From the NCBI RefSeq assembly GCF_011075055.1, contig NC_058140.1, positions 14,258,668-14,322,667 of the forward strand: a DNA stretch of 64,000 nt, in the 5' to 3' direction. This DNA is from Mangifera indica. Its lineage: Eukaryota > Streptophyta > Magnoliopsida > Sapindales > Anacardiaceae. Position 1 is the first letter of the stretch. Each line of letters begins with the position of its first letter. Both the position numbers and the translations under genes were made by a program. Below, piece by piece: positions 24,891 to 37,874 of the stretch. The notes beneath the pieces are model-generated. The model was given only the letters and a program-made list of their open reading frames with translations. It ran no database searches and was not told the DNA's origin.

Positions 24891-26361
24891 AGATAAAAAT
24901 CAGTTTCTTGTAATTTATGAAAATTATGGATTCGTCCGAAAATAGAGGGGCAGTGATTGCATATTTGAAGCCCAGTTCAACCTGTGATCTTGTCTTGTGT
25001 GGGCTTTGTTGTATGAGGTAATATTTTGTTGTGTACAAATGAGGAGAAAAAAGTGAGAACAATTAATTGTTCCTTTGTTTTGAAAGTAAAATTTCAAAAT
25101 TTTGAATTACAAGAATGTTAAAGTCAAAATTTAGCTCCGCATGAGACATGACAATTCAAATACGTATTTTAGCTTTTGGTTCTTTGATCTTTTGGATAAG
25201 CACAATTTAGTCCCTGATATTTTTTTTCTAAAAGTTTTGCTTTGTAAAACTGTTTAGTGACATTACGGTCCCTATTAGTTATGTTTTGGTCATGAGGTTT
25301 ACACAAATTTTAAACATTGCTAAATAACCATACAAAGACTAAAACTTACTGGGAACAACATTTGGAGAAAATGTAATAGAGGTGACAATTTTCCATATGA
25401 CATATAAAAACCAAATTAGGGTTAAATATTTTGATATAAATTCTAGTCCGGGTCATGTTCAGTTGACTTGAAGTAAAACGAATACGACCCAATTATTTTT
25501 TTAATAGTAAATTAATATTTAATATATATCCTTCCCAATCTAAATTCCATAGATCCCTCACCAGACAGCTCATCTCAATCGCTGAAGCTTTTCCTCCTGC
25601 TTGCAATGACCAGACTTGCTACTGAGCCACCTCTTTTGCCAAGCTTGTTGAAATGAGTGTCATAACTCCCTCTCAGGTATTTCGACACAAAATAACATAT
25701 TTTATGAATTAATCATTTTGGGTAATGTTTTAGATTGTGATATAATTAATATTTTTGAAATAAATATAATTCGAATCAAAATTAAGACAATATGAGTTAT
25801 CAGATCTAAAAAATAGTGAGTAATACGTTACCAAAAAAATCTATATAACTTTCGATCCTTAGTCGTAATATTCTAGATTTGATATAGCTAGCTTCAACTT
25901 GTTCCTTATTATTGTTATCTTTTGAAAAGAAAGGATTAAAGTTAAACTCATTATCAGTGGTGACCAAGCTTTTTCCATGAACCTGTCCCCTCCTCGACTC
26001 TCAAATAATCAAAGACATTTCTATTTTAATATTTAAAAACTTGAAAATTAAACATGACTTTGAGATACAGTAGTATAAGGTTCCAAAATTAGATCAGCAT
26101 TGCACGTGGGTTGGACGCGTAAAGAGGAAGAGGAAGATGACTCACTGACTCTATTGCTTGGCTTTAATCTTCAAGTCTTCTGATTTATTAACACAGACTT
26201 TTCCACAATGAGGTCAGGAAAAGAAACATAATAATACCAAATCCCTTTTCTTTTTTTTCTTTTTTTTTTTACTAGTTGAAGAACATAGTGCCTACAAATC
26301 AAAAGCTTCAACATAGTGACAAGTCATAAACAATTTTTTTTTTTTTTTTGTGTATTTACAA

Positions 26362-26700
26362 GGCCAAAGGACTTATTCAGTCCAAAAATTGCTATTTTTC
26401 TACCTTTTTACTCATTTATAGATGGTTAAAGTTAATTAAATATATTAGTTTTAAATTTTATTTCATTTCTCTCTCTTTCTAAATATTAAAAATTAACAAT
26501 TTCTTTTCACCCAAAAGCTTAAAAAGTTATATTTGCCTCCTACAAAGGTTTGCAATTTTTTTCCTTCTTCTCCAACAATCAAAGCCAATAAAGACCCTCA
26601 GTAACCCTTTCTCTTCACCTTCCTCCGACAACCCTAACTAAAGAAAGACAAAAAGACGACGAATCAACCAATGATAGAACACAAATCTTAAGATCATCGA
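26362..26700. mobile_element. Family A Mutator-like MITE, left half
   Basis: It starts GGCCAAAGGACTTATTCAGT and follows the family's arm (AT-rich, then AAAAATTAACAATTTC, then CT-rich with CCTTCCTCCGACAACCC). The right arm is not recognisable. TATTTACAA precedes it at 26353-26361, and AATTTACAA occurs at 26811-26819, which may be the far copy of a 9-bp duplication after decay of the right arm. Confidence 0.5.
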
Positions 26701-26819
26701 TGGCTAAATTGGCCATAATTCAGTCAGGTTTTGGTTTTTTTTAAAGAAAATAAAATAATATTCAATACAATAATATACTAATTTAATATTTAATTGAATA
26801 TTTAAGAGTGAATTTACAA

Positions 26820-29800
26820 AACATTGCTTCCAGACAATAAAGGTAAAATGAATAAACCCATATTTTAAAAATTATATTACTGTAACTAAATCATATAATA
26901 TTATGATAAAAAGAAATTTGATTGGACAAAGTGAAGGCAAATTATTGGAGCTCACCAATTTAATATACATTGAATCATTATAAGTCATAAAAAATGGCCC
27001 ATCAATTTTATTGCATTTTTTAAGGCTCATAATTCATGAATACGTTACAGAATTGAACATGTTCACTTCACAATAGTTCACATATAATAAAGTCTTTCAA
27101 AGATTAAAAGGTGGTTTGGTTTCAATATTTAAAGATTATTTTAGTAATTTATTTTTTATTTTTTTGTTTAATTTATCAATAATAAAATATTATAGTAATA
27201 TTTTATTATCAATGTTGATGTGATAGATAATATATATGATAATCTAATTATCATTTTCACCTTAAGTATTTAAAAATTGTTAAGGTAATTTTGATTTTAT
27301 TATAATTTATTAATCTTTTGAAATAAAAATAAATTTATTTTTAATTAATATAATAAATAATATAAAAGATTAAAAATAATTATATTCAAATGTATTTAAA
27401 TAAAATAATTTAATAGTATTCTTTTATTACTTTTAATCACACATAACAATTATTTATATACTTTAAATTTTATCAAATATAATAATTATTTATACTTAAT
27501 AATTTTTTAAATAATTTATTTTTAAGATAATTTTTTTATTTTAATAATAAAATATTACCTAAACCAAATATTCGTTACTATCATATAGTTTTCTAGCTTT
27601 TGAAGCTAAAAAATAAAGCAGGGTAAGATCAAGATGCCCTTGTCTACAAGTAACAACAACCTTGTCTGCTGCCTCTGGACCCACTTATAAATATTACGAA
27701 ATTTGGTTTGGCCCACATAATTCTTGTGCCCCACCTTGTGATATGCATTAAAAAAGAAGCAAAATAATATTTAAATAAAAATTAATTAAAAAGTCATTTA
27801 TACATTCATACACCAATAGCAAAACAATGCCTTCAAATTGAATTTACACTAAAGAAACAAATTTACCTAGTGGATCAATAGGACTGATTTCAAAAGATTT
27901 TAGGATTTATTGGGGTTTTTAGTCTTTCTATTATATTACGCAATATTTAAATATACTAGAGAAATTAACGTAACACAATCTTAATTTAGTATTAATATCG
28001 ATCTATAATATAATCTTTTTAAGTTTTATCTTTAAAGGTATTTTGATAAGATTTCAAGAGTTGTTGTATTTATTAATTTTATCCTTATTTGTTTTTAACT
28101 ATCTTACATTTTGACAGAACGAGCTTATGTTATGGTTGGATTTTTCTTATGAATTTGTGAGTGTTTTTTTCTCTTTTTAATACATTTTTGCTTTAAAAAA
28201 TAATATATCAATATGTTTTTTTTTTAATGGAAATAATAACAGAACAAAAAGAAGCCAAATTTGATTTCGTTTTCATTTGTTTAACTCTTGTAAAATGAGA
28301 ATATTTAAAAAGTTAATCAATTAATTATCTTGTACTGCAAATATTCCATGGCTTGGCTTTGTCTTTTTGTAAGGTTGTGTTTGTTGCAGCAGATCTTTAG
28401 GGAGTAAAAATATGCAATAATAAAAGGATTAGCATATATTTGTCATCTTAACAATAATATTTATATTTGGGTAGATCAAATACCATAAATCAGAATCTTG
28501 AATTGAAATTTTGCAGAATTTTAAATATATTGATGTATTATTTTTTATTTCTTAAGAGCATATTATCTTTATGTATTTTAAATATACAAATATGTACGTA
28601 TTTTGATATGTTATTATACGACTGAATGTTATTTTATCCTTAATTCAAAATTATTTAGTCACTTGATGACACATATCAAATATATATTTATTTATGTACT
28701 CAAAATAAATACATCTAATTTTATTAATTTCTTAAATTCAAAAAAGAATTTGATATTTTTTTGTAAGAATGAGAAAACAAATATAGACATGGTAGTTTTG
28801 GGTACACAAGTATATATACATTCATATGTATCATCATATGATTAAATAATTTTAAATTAAAAATAAAATAACATTTAATAACATTATAACACATATAAAT
28901 ATATATTTATAATATTGTTTATATGATTTAATAAAGAGATTAAAAATATTAAATGTTAGAAACAATATGAATAATCAAATCAAAACATATAAAGTTAAAA
29001 TAACTATACCGTGGCCTAAGGGTAACGTGTGATTTAATTTGAATCCCAATAATAAAGTAGACTATAGTCCAAAATACGATTGAAAAAACAACCAAATTCT
29101 TTTGACAAACACGATGGTTTGAGTTTAGATGCTGTAGAGACATGAACTTATATATGCTTTTTTTTTTTTTTTTTTTACTTTTTTTGTTGACTTTGTAGTA
29201 CCATTGGTACACCTTCAAACTACTTTCTTGAGGACAGCACCACATGGCTTCTTTTGACCAGAGTCAGGATTTTAGGATTCATTCTTGTAAGGCTTCTCAG
29301 CTGGCCTTCCTGTTTAATTTTGTTAGTACAATTTTTCACATAATCAGTGGGGTGTAGTTGTATAGATCACTATTGCCAGCATGTATAGTCTTGCATAAAG
29401 TTTTGTAACATTATAAAATTCCAATAATAGGATGATACACGTACAATTATTCGGATAATGGTACGTGCAAATTCCTTAGCTATAAACCCATCACATGCAT
29501 TACAAAGGGGGGGCCGAGCCAGGCGTCAGCTAGGTTAATATAGGTATAGATTAAGTTATACAGATAATAATTCTTAAAATTTGTACTCAACTCTACAGAT
29601 ATGGGTCACCCATTAATTTTATTTTTTTTTATTTTTAATATTTTAATATATTTATTTTGTATTGGTTAAATTATAAAAATGTTTTTTATAGATTTAAAAA
29701 ATTTTAGTATTGAACACGAAATAAATATTTATAACAAAGTATTTAATGTTTATATTCTTTAAATTTGTTTTCAATATAATAAATTCTTAAATTTTAACAT

Positions 29801-30730
29801 GAATTTGAGTTTATTTCATATAAAAAAAGAGAAAATACGTAAAATTTGTATTAGGTGTGTTGTAAATTTGATATTGAAAAGAAAAAGGAAAATGAATGGG
29901 AAGTAAAAACAGATGACTCGTGGGTACCTGTAGATATACTCAATCCGCTTACAAAAATGCATTACATACAGCTATGAATTTAAAAATCTAAAATTTATAT
30001 CCATTTTTAAATAGATTATTTGTGAATTACACGAAAACGGATTATTCACGGGTTATACACGTACCCCACCCGTTTTATCAGGTTAGTGTGCAATATATTT
30101 TATAGTAAGTTATTAATTACTTACTAATTACTGACTAATTGCATTTAAGATAAAATTAATTATAGAAAAAGTGGTTAGGTTTTTGTCAGCATGAAGAGGA
30201 AGACCGACCAAGTGAGTATGGTGGGAAAATAGCTGTATGCATCAAAATAAAGTAACAACGCGTACCCAAAACGCGGCAACTTTTGGCCGTTCACATGCTT
30301 ATCCACTAACTGGTTTTCTTCTCTTTTCCTTCATTTTTCAACTCTAAACCCTACTAATTTCATGTTTTCAATATGCTGTCGTCTTCATTTTTCAACATAT
30401 AAATAATATTTAAGAGTGTCACGTCAAATATCATATTATTTCCCTAAAATATTTGAAAATATGGCTTAATGATGGTTTATCGATAAGACATTCGGAGTTA
30501 TGGTGAATAAAAAATAAATAATTTTGCTTTCAATATGTAATTGTCTTTTTCATGGAATCAATTTTTTTTTATTTGTGAAAAATGCAGCATTCTCATGGGG
30601 TAGAATAAATAATTCCAATAATATGAAGAAAAAGGTGACATTAATAAGTGGGAACCAGAGTATTGAAGAGAAATTGAAAGCGAAATCTTGTTATGTCACC
30701 TCATGAAGTGACACATTGATACTCAAAAAT
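26820..30730. other. Gene-poor, very AT-rich intergenic DNA
   Basis: Family B-like AT-rich repeats are seen near 27120-27560, 28560-28720 and 28800-28935. Positions 29505-30110 contain parts of a dispersed repeat whose right half reads GTGGGTACCTGTAGATATAC and later CGGGTTATACACGTACCCCA, the words typical of a widespread plant GGGTACCCG repeat. Positions 30120-30380 are a short patch of mixed composition. No protein-coding gene could be supported. Confidence 0.4.
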
Positions 30731-31372
30731 GGCCAAAGCACTATTCCTCACCCAAGATATATTGCATCCCCAATTCCTCCCCCCTTAATTTTAAAAATAT
30801 TAAATATCAATATTAAAAATCAATCTATAAACAGCTAAAATTAACAAAACTCTAACAACTTAAAATTTTATCTGTTTTTATCTTTCTAAACTTTAAAAAC
30901 TAAAAATTTCCTTCAACCGAAATTTTAAAAAATAATAGTTTTCCCATAGGATTTCGTTTCTAGATCTCCGATATCATCACCAGCTCCATTACCAGTGACC
31001 TCTCTCTTTGACATTCATTCTTCATCTATTTAGACGTCTGATCGATATCAAAAGAGTATGAAAGACGAAGAACTTTGTCAGAGAAATTCTTTAGCGATGG
31101 AATCAGAGATGACACCAGAGATTTGAAAACAAAACCTTAAGAAAACTGTTATTTTTTAAAACTTAAGCTGGGAAAAATTTTTAATTTTTAAAATTTAGAG
31201 AGACAAAAAAAGATTATATTTTAGTTTATTTTGAATATTATAGATAAAATAACGATTTTATCCTTATTACTGTTAATTTTAACTAATCATAATGGATATT
31301 TAAAATTGTAAAAGTTAAAGGGGAAAAATTTGGGATCACAGCATTCCTTGGGTGGGAAATTGTACTTTGGCC
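30731..31372. mobile_element. Family A Mutator-like MITE, complete, with 9-bp TSD
   Basis: The left end is GGCCAAAGCACTATTCCTCA and the right end reads GGGTGGGAAATTGTACTTTGGCC. They are terminal inverted repeats sharing the CCAAG core. Flanks are CTCAAAAAT at 30722-30730 and CTCAAAAAA at 31373-31381 (8 of 9). The inner arms meet near 31050 and carry the family's phrase AGATCTCCGATATCATCACC and its partly complementary right-arm counterpart. The 642-bp body has no coding frame. Confidence 0.75.
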
Positions 31373-33206
31373 CTCAAAAAAATGTCACGTAGGTATGGGT
31401 TATTGTTTGTGTATAATTGTCAAATGATGCTTTTCCTCTTCCTTTTTTAAAATAATCACATGTTAAATGGAGTGATTGATTTTTTCCCATCCAAGATTTG
31501 GACTTAAAAAAAAAATCTATTAAATATATAAATTATTATTATTCTCAATAAAAACTTAATTCCATTAAAAGAATTACATTAATATAGTGATAACATGATA
31601 ATTTTATTGTCCACAAATTTTGAAAAAAATTTAAAAAGAATAACCTTTTCATGAAAGTGCTTGAACAATTTTAACTATTATAGTCCTTTACAAATTTGAA
31701 AACTCGTATTTCAATTCATAAAAGTTAAGTTTGAAACCTCGGCCACAAACACCACCTATCCAAGTTTAAATATACTATAATATCACCCACCTAAATCCAA
31801 ACTCAAACCTATAAGAATCATAAACATAATATATTTTTATCATTTTATAAATTTGAAAATTTATAATTTAATCCTTATAATTCAAGTTTTAAATTCTTAC
31901 CACAACAACTGTCACTATTTAAACCTATAAAAACCTTCGTCCGTTAAAGCCTAAGCTCACAAAAACTGTCACCCAAACCTAAGAGCACCAAAATTGTCTA
32001 CTAAACACAAAACCACCAAAATCCCAAATAAAGTTAGATTCGAAGTGAACTCATTCGAGTTCGATTCGAATAAGCTTAAAATGAGCTAAACTGAAGAACG
32101 CTCGAGCTTAGATTTCAACGTTTTTGAACTTGAGCTTGAGCTTTAAAATGTTTAGCTTGTCAAGCTAGTTAGCTAAAATTTTAATATAAAATGACATTAT
32201 TTTGACCAATATATATTAAAACGATATCATTTTAATAACAAGTCAATTAAAGCTCGAGCTCGAATTGAGTTTGAGCCAAACTCGAGCTTGATGAGTTTGA
32301 ATTCGAACTTAAGTTCAATTATATGTAAATCGAATCAAGTTAAAGTTTGATTCAGCTCAAATCTAGCCTTAATCCCAAACATGATAGTTTAATAATTTTA
32401 TAAGTTTAAAAATTTATAAATCAAATTTAGAAACATTAGTTATCACAGTCATTATTCATTTTATTCTAAACTCATAAATGGAATCAATATAATTTATAAA
32501 AAAAAAAAATGGTAAAAGTGAAAATAAAAGAAGAGTTGATGAGTGAAATTATTAGAAATAATATGGTAAATCAACTTTATATGTTTTTATTTTAAATATA
32601 TATTTAAAATAAAAACATATAATTTTATTATTTTGGAAATGAGTATCATTAATAATAATGTATTATTAATAAAAATAATTTTAAATTAATATTAAAATAA
32701 TATTTAATTATATAATAATATATTATAAATATATATTTATTTATGGTATAATAACATAATAAATAAAAAATATTATTTTTAATCTTCAAACTCTTTTCTC
32801 GTTGGAACTAATTTTATGAAACCAAACTTATACTTCAATTTAGAATATATAATAATTATTTTACTTTATCCTTTTAGCTGGGAGAGAAAATCTAGAATGA
32901 TTGGGCCCACGTGAACACTTGGAAGTGGTGAATGAGCCAATAATAATGATCGGGGACAGCACAGAGTCGAGGATTTGAACTGTCATGCAATGCAATGCGA
33001 TGCAAGCAGAGGGCATCTAATTGGTCAAAATGAAGTTCCCTCAATATTCTTCTTTTTCTCCTCCCTACTATTATTCTTCTTTTATATTCAAGTAGGCCCC
33101 ACTTTTCGCAGCTCTTTTCAATGCTCCGCATTTTCCCTTTGAAATTTTGTTCCAATAATGATATAAATTAATGTGAGTGCAATTTGTACTTACATTCAGG
33201 AAAAAG
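31373..33206. other. Intergenic with a GAGCTCGAG-type dispersed repeat
   Basis: A short family A-like terminus (CCCATCCAAGATTTGGAC) occurs near 31487 without a partner. Positions 32036-32375 are a family C repeat (listed separately). Positions 32640-32760 are an AT-rich family B remnant. Positions 32870-33160 are less AT-rich but lack a supported gene. Confidence 0.4.
32036..32375. repeat. Dispersed GAGCTCGAG-type repeat (family C), copy 1
   Basis: The segment is dense in TCGAG/CTCGA words (TTAAAGCTCGAGCTCGAATT, GAACTCATTCGAGTTCG) around an AAAATGACATTATTTTGACC core. The same core appears in reverse complement at 36170-36240 (ATTGGTTAAAATGACTTTAT), and related copies occur at 35035-35400, 46283-46513 and 54070-54483. 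It is a moderately old, dispersed non-coding repeat common in dicot genomes; its superfamily was not determined. Confidence 0.55.
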
Positions 33207-33766
33207 GGTAATTTTTCATTCAAATTTTAGTGAAATGGTAAATATATATTTATTATAAATAAATATTTTTATTTAGATTTTAATTTATTAGGATATATTT
33301 AAAATTATATTTTATTTTTCTCTTTTAATTTAAAAAACTAATATATTTTTCTTAAATTAAATTTTAAAAAATTTATTTTCCCCTTCTAAAATTCAATTAC
33401 TTTTTTTGGTGAACGGCCAACCAATGGCGAAGAAACAAAATGAAGTCATCTAGGGATGATGATTGTCATCCAACAATTAACCGCATCGATCGCAAATAGC
33501 CAAAGGGATGAATGAAGAAAAAATGAGGGATTTGAGAAGAAAAAGTCACTTTTCAAAGTTTAACATAAAAATTGAATATTAATTCTTAAAATCTAAATAA
33601 AAAAATTATATATTTTTTAATAATATTATTAAATAATAATTTTATCTTTATATTTAGTTAAAAATTTAATATTAATTTAAAAATAAATAAATATTTAAAT
33701 TTTTTATTTATCTTAAAAAAAATTTTATGATTAAAATAAAACTTGAATAAAAAATAATCATTTGCC
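33207..33766. mobile_element. Family A-like MITE, strongly degraded
   Basis: The left end GGGTAATTTTTCATTCAAAT pairs with the right end read on the other strand, GGCAAATGATTATTTTTTAT. The internal order (AT arm, TTCCCCTTCT, AACGGCCAACCAATGGCGAA centre, AGAAAAAGTCACTTTTCAAA, AT arm) mirrors intact family members. No target duplication is recognisable. This is probably an old copy. Confidence 0.4.
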
Positions 33767-33948
33767 TAATATTTATTTATTAGGAAACAAACGGTTGATG
33801 ATTTTATGTAGTCAAAGTGATGATGGCCTTCCAATAATAATGTCATATTATGATAACAATTAATGATTATTTAAATAATAAATTATCGCTATTAAAGTTG
33901 GAATTCAACCTGACCTTTTCACTGATCCTTCTTTCTCGATACTTCTTT

Positions 33949-34771
33949 GGCCAAACGACTATTTCCCACCCAAGGTATGCTGTAATGACAAGTTTCCCCC
34001 CTTTAACTATGGAAATACCAAACACCCACCCATGGCCAGTTAAATTTAACAGAACCCTAACGCCTGAAAATTTTATCTCCTTTTGCCCCCCTAAAGTTTG
34101 AAAACAAAAATTTCCCCCCAGCCTAAGTTTAAGAAAATGGCAGTTTCACCCTAGGGTTTGGTTTTGAAATCTCCGGCGACTTCTCTGGCTCCGTTGCCGA
34201 CGGCTTCTCCCTCCCGAAGAATCCTCTCCTTCCGGTGATCGGTTTTCTCCCATTTGGAGGCCCGATCGTCGTCGGAAAAGCTGTGGGAGACGAAGAACTT
34301 CGTCGGGGAAGACGAAGTTCTTCGTCTTCCCAGACGAAGACGAAGCCGTCGTCTTCATCTGGGAAGACGATCGTCTTCCCCGACGAAGTTCTTCGTCTCT
34401 CACCGCTTTTTCGGCGACGATCGGGCCTCCAAATGGGAGGAAACCGATCACCGGAAGGAGAGGATTCTTCGGGAGGGAGAAGCCGTCGGCAACGGAGCCG
34501 GAGAGGTCGCCGGAGATTTCAAAACCAAACCCTAGGGTGAAACTACCATTTTCTTAAACTTAGGCTGGGGGGAAATTTTTGTTTTCAAACTTTAGGGGGG
34601 CAAAAGGAAATTATATTTTAGTTTATTTTTTAATATTATAGAGAAAATGACAATTTTACCCTTAACCCCGTTACTTTTAACTGGTCATGGGTGGGTGTTT
34701 GGTATTTCCATAGTTAAAGGGGGGAAACTTGTCATTACAGCATACCTTGGGTGGGAAATAGTCGTTTGACC
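33949..34771. mobile_element. Young fold-back Mutator-like MITE with a perfect 9-bp TSD (family A)
   Basis: The 823-bp element starts GGCCAAACGACTATTTCCCA, and its right end read on the other strand is GGTCAAACGACTATTTCCCA. The inverted arms stay nearly identical for about 100 bp. After a patch of divergence they match again through ATTTCCCCCCAGCCTAAGTT, ACCCTAGGGTTTGG and GTTGCCGACGGCTTCTCCCT to the centre, so almost the whole element folds on itself. The centre (about 34290-34400) is a nested palindrome of GAAGACGA and TCGTCTTC words. Both flanks are TACTTCTTT (33940-33948 and 34772-34780), a perfect 9-bp duplication. No transposase is encoded, so it must be moved in trans. Mirror-image open frames inside are by-products of the palindrome. 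Confidence 0.9.
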
Positions 34772-36021
34772 TACTTCTTTTTCTCACCTCTCGTTATCGT
34801 ACCATCTTTATTGCCCCTATTTCTCTTTCCATGCACCTGAGATTTAATCAACTCACTTGAATGTTCAAGGAGCCATTAGCAGAAAAAATTAATGATTTGA
34901 TCTTAATCTCTAACCAATAAATGATATCAAGCACACAACATCGCTTGATCAGATTCGATTAGTGCTAATCCACATAACCCTTGAATCATTACCATTCTTT
35001 GTCAATGATAACAGAGAGTGATGATGACAAGGATAAATTTAAATTGAACTAAATCAAACAGAGTAAAACTTGTTTTCGGTTCATTTTCAATAGGACTCGA
35101 TTTGGGCTCAACTTAGCTTGTGTTCGATTCGTTGCATATATTAGAAATTTGTGTTTAACTGATGTTCATGTAAACAAATTGAATTTAGTTCAGACTTGCT
35201 GAACTCATTCACTCAAATTTTATTCACTTGTGGCTTATGTAGTATAGTTTAATTTTTTTTTTAAATATATTTTAGCTTGATCTCTGGTTTGGGCTCATGA
35301 TTAGTTTACAAATATATTTTAATTTAGATTTAGATTTGAATTCATATACATCAAACTCGAATTTTGATTCGTTCAAATAAAACTTATTTTGAATCTACCC
35401 TTAGTATTATTAATAGTGATGAAGTTATCAATAGTAATAAATGGTGTCGATAGTGTTGTTTATGGTAATAGTGTTGTAGTCTACAATAACACTTGATATT
35501 GTTAATGGTGTTGTAATTAATAACTTATTTATTCAATTTTAAAATAGGATAAAAAGTAAACAATTATATATATATATAGATAAATTAGTAAAATTATTTT
35601 ATATACATAATTTTTATTATATAATATTATTATAAGGGTATTTTTAATTTTTTTTATTTTACCCCACAAATAACAGAATTGACTTAAAAAAATTGATGAA
35701 ATGTAAGAATTTATTGCTTTTTTATTTTAAAAATAATAATTCATCATTTTGATATGGTTTGATTGAAAAAACGCATTCTCCCTGAAAGCCATTCAGCTAA
35801 TGCCTAATTATGAAACAAGAAAATCTGATTATTTATGTAACAATAGAATAAATACACCACCACATGTGTAATATTATTTGTTTATTATATTAACTTTCGT
35901 ATTTACATATCTTATATTGAATGATTTGGTGTTATTAAAAAGTTAAGTAATCTTATACGAGAACAAGACTCATGATAAATAATATAATATTTGCTTATTT
36001 GAAAGTTGAAATAAAGGTGTT

Positions 36022-36397
36022 ATCATTAGGATTAGATTTGAGTTGAATTTATCTAAATTTGAGATTAACTTGTTTTGTATAGAGTTAAATTGGAGTTTTG
36101 GTTTGTTTCAAAGGTGTTTGGGTTTAACTCATTTTAAAAGGGTTAAGCTCAAGTTTGGTTTGAATTTGATATTAAAATAATATCATTTTAATATATATAT
36201 TATTGGTTAAAATGACTTTATTTTAAATTAAAATTTTCAAATTTATGAGTTTTACAAACTAAATATTTTTAAAACTCGAGTTTAAGTTTAAAAATATTAA
36301 AATTTCATACTCGAACTCGTTTGAATTAAACTTATTCGAATCAAACTCAAACTTAAACTTAAATAAACTTGGTTCAGATCCAACTTTTATAACCATT
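36022..36397. repeat. Dispersed GAGCTCGAG-type repeat (family C), inverted copy
   Basis: The segment carries the ATATATTATTGGTTAAAATG core and flanking TTCGAATCAAACTC, AACTCGAGTTTAAG words. It is the reverse complement of the layout at 32036-32375. Copies at 46283-46513 and 54070-54483 are of the same type. Boundaries are approximate. Confidence 0.5.
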
Positions 36398-36855
36398 AGT
36401 TCGAAAGTTTCATATACAACATAATAACAAATTTTTAAAATAAATATTTTGATTTATTAACTGCAATGGGCCTCATGCTCATGAAATGAACCAACATTAC
36501 TTACGGTTTTACAACCTTAAAAAATAATAACTTGGATAGCTGTTTGTCCCATTAAATTTGTGATTTCATGCACCTTACCCAGATTTTTTTTTTCTTTTTC
36601 ATGTCAAAACTTCACTTGGAATTTTGGAAAGCATGCTACCTGGCTTGAAGGAGGTAATATTTAAACAGTAAAATAGAAAGAATTATAATTGAAAATTGAA
36701 CTAGAATTTTGTTTAATATTTTCATATATTTTTTTAAAAATTTTGATTACTCCTTAAATTCTTGAATTAAATATAATTTATGTAATACGAGATATCAAAT
36801 TTAAGGTAAACTTCACCCACGAGTTGGTAATATCTGTACTCTCCCTAAGTTCTTA

Positions 36856-37047
36856 CCACGTGGCCAGCAGAGCGTTTACCATTGGGCAAACCAAAATTAC
36901 CAAAATTGATTAACTAACACCTGTTCCGCCACAAACAGAGCCAGCCAGCCAGCAGATGATTATTTACCTATTTTTAAAGGATATTTATGCGAGAGATTTA
37001 ATCCCACGCGCGAGTAAAGGCAGTGGTGGACATCCTCCAATCACGTG
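36856..37047. promoter_or_regulatory. Two G-box/ABRE sites upstream of the DUF620 gene
   Basis: CCACGTGGCC begins at 36856 and TCACGTGGCA begins at 37041. Both contain CACGTGGC, the ABA-response/G-box core, about 1.0 and 0.83 kb upstream of the ATG at 37875. A regulatory role in light or ABA response is inferred from motif only. Confidence 0.3.
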
Positions 37048-37874
37048 GCAGAAATGTGGACTTTCACATCAGAGGTGCTGCTGTCACGATGTGAAAAGCC
37101 CAATTGAACGGCACTATTCCCTGTTGGGTCCGTAAATTGTGACGCGCTCTCGGGGCTTGATGTATCACGTCGGTTTTATGTGCAGCTTTTTCTCCGGAAG
37201 GCTGTTGAATCGATAATATTTCGCTGACTCGATCTTAGGTCAATTTTCTTTTTTTCCTTTTAATTGGATTTTATTATAAAAAAAAAAATGTAACGTTTGA
37301 TAGAAATAAATGACTTTTCCGACGTTAAACGGAATAAATGCCTCCCACCCCTGGGGAATTAATTAAATTTCTAAAATCTTATTTAATATTTAAAATATGA
37401 TTTATTTTCATTTAATAAGTTAAAAAAGCAGATACTTGGTTTATATTGTCATTGTAAAATTTAACTAAAGAAAACACATGTATGAAGTAAGTCTCCTATA
37501 TATATATTTTTTATATATTAATACGACACCGTATATTATAAAATATTCAATTATATTTATCTTTCACACCGTCTTTCTCCTTTTACTAATTTAGTCAAAA
37601 ATTAGTTTCTCCCCACAGCACACTCTTTCTCTCCCGGTATAATAAAATGTTCTTTTCTCTCTAAACAAACGCCCGTTCATACTTGTTACTTAACACACTC
37701 TCTGAAACTCTCATTCTCCAAAGCAGAACAAACTCTTCACACTATCTTTCTCTCCATGAAGAACTAACGCTGAACCATAGCCCAACACGTATCCTTACCC
37801 TTCTCACATTCAAGTATTATTTATCCTCTTTTCCTTCCATTCACTCTTTACCACAAAACTTGGAAACAAACCAC

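Larger units (their letters stand above)
23854..26361. other. Intergenic: promoter of the LRR-WD40 gene, then repeats
   Basis: A CACGTG G-box lies at 23990-23995 and a second ACGT core near 24005, about 140-150 bp upstream of the minus-strand ATG. Positions 24120-24360 and 24725-24890 contain family B AT-rich hairpin remnants. Positions 24475-24590 contain a GGCCTGACCCAAGCC-type dispersed repeat fragment (GGCTTGGGC words). Positions 25550-25680 are a short, less AT-rich patch without a recognisable product. Nothing else is supported. Confidence 0.4.
34781..37874. other. Intergenic: family C repeats and the promoter region of the DUF620 gene
   Basis: Two family C repeats lie at 35035-35400 and 36022-36397. 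The first is followed by a short tandem stretch of GTGTTGTTNATGGTAATAGT-like words (35415-35520). Positions 36840-37240 are less AT-rich with two CACGTG boxes (listed). Positions 37490-37510 (CTATATATATATTT) and 37638-37646 (TATAATAAA) are candidate TATA elements for the downstream gene, followed by a CT-rich leader. Confidence 0.4.

Noticed and set aside
34146..34540. Open frames of 93-101 codons on both strands that begin with nearly the same protein
   Set aside because: They are mirror products of the palindromic MITE. The two strands encode the same sequence because the element is an inverted repeat, and no domain is present.
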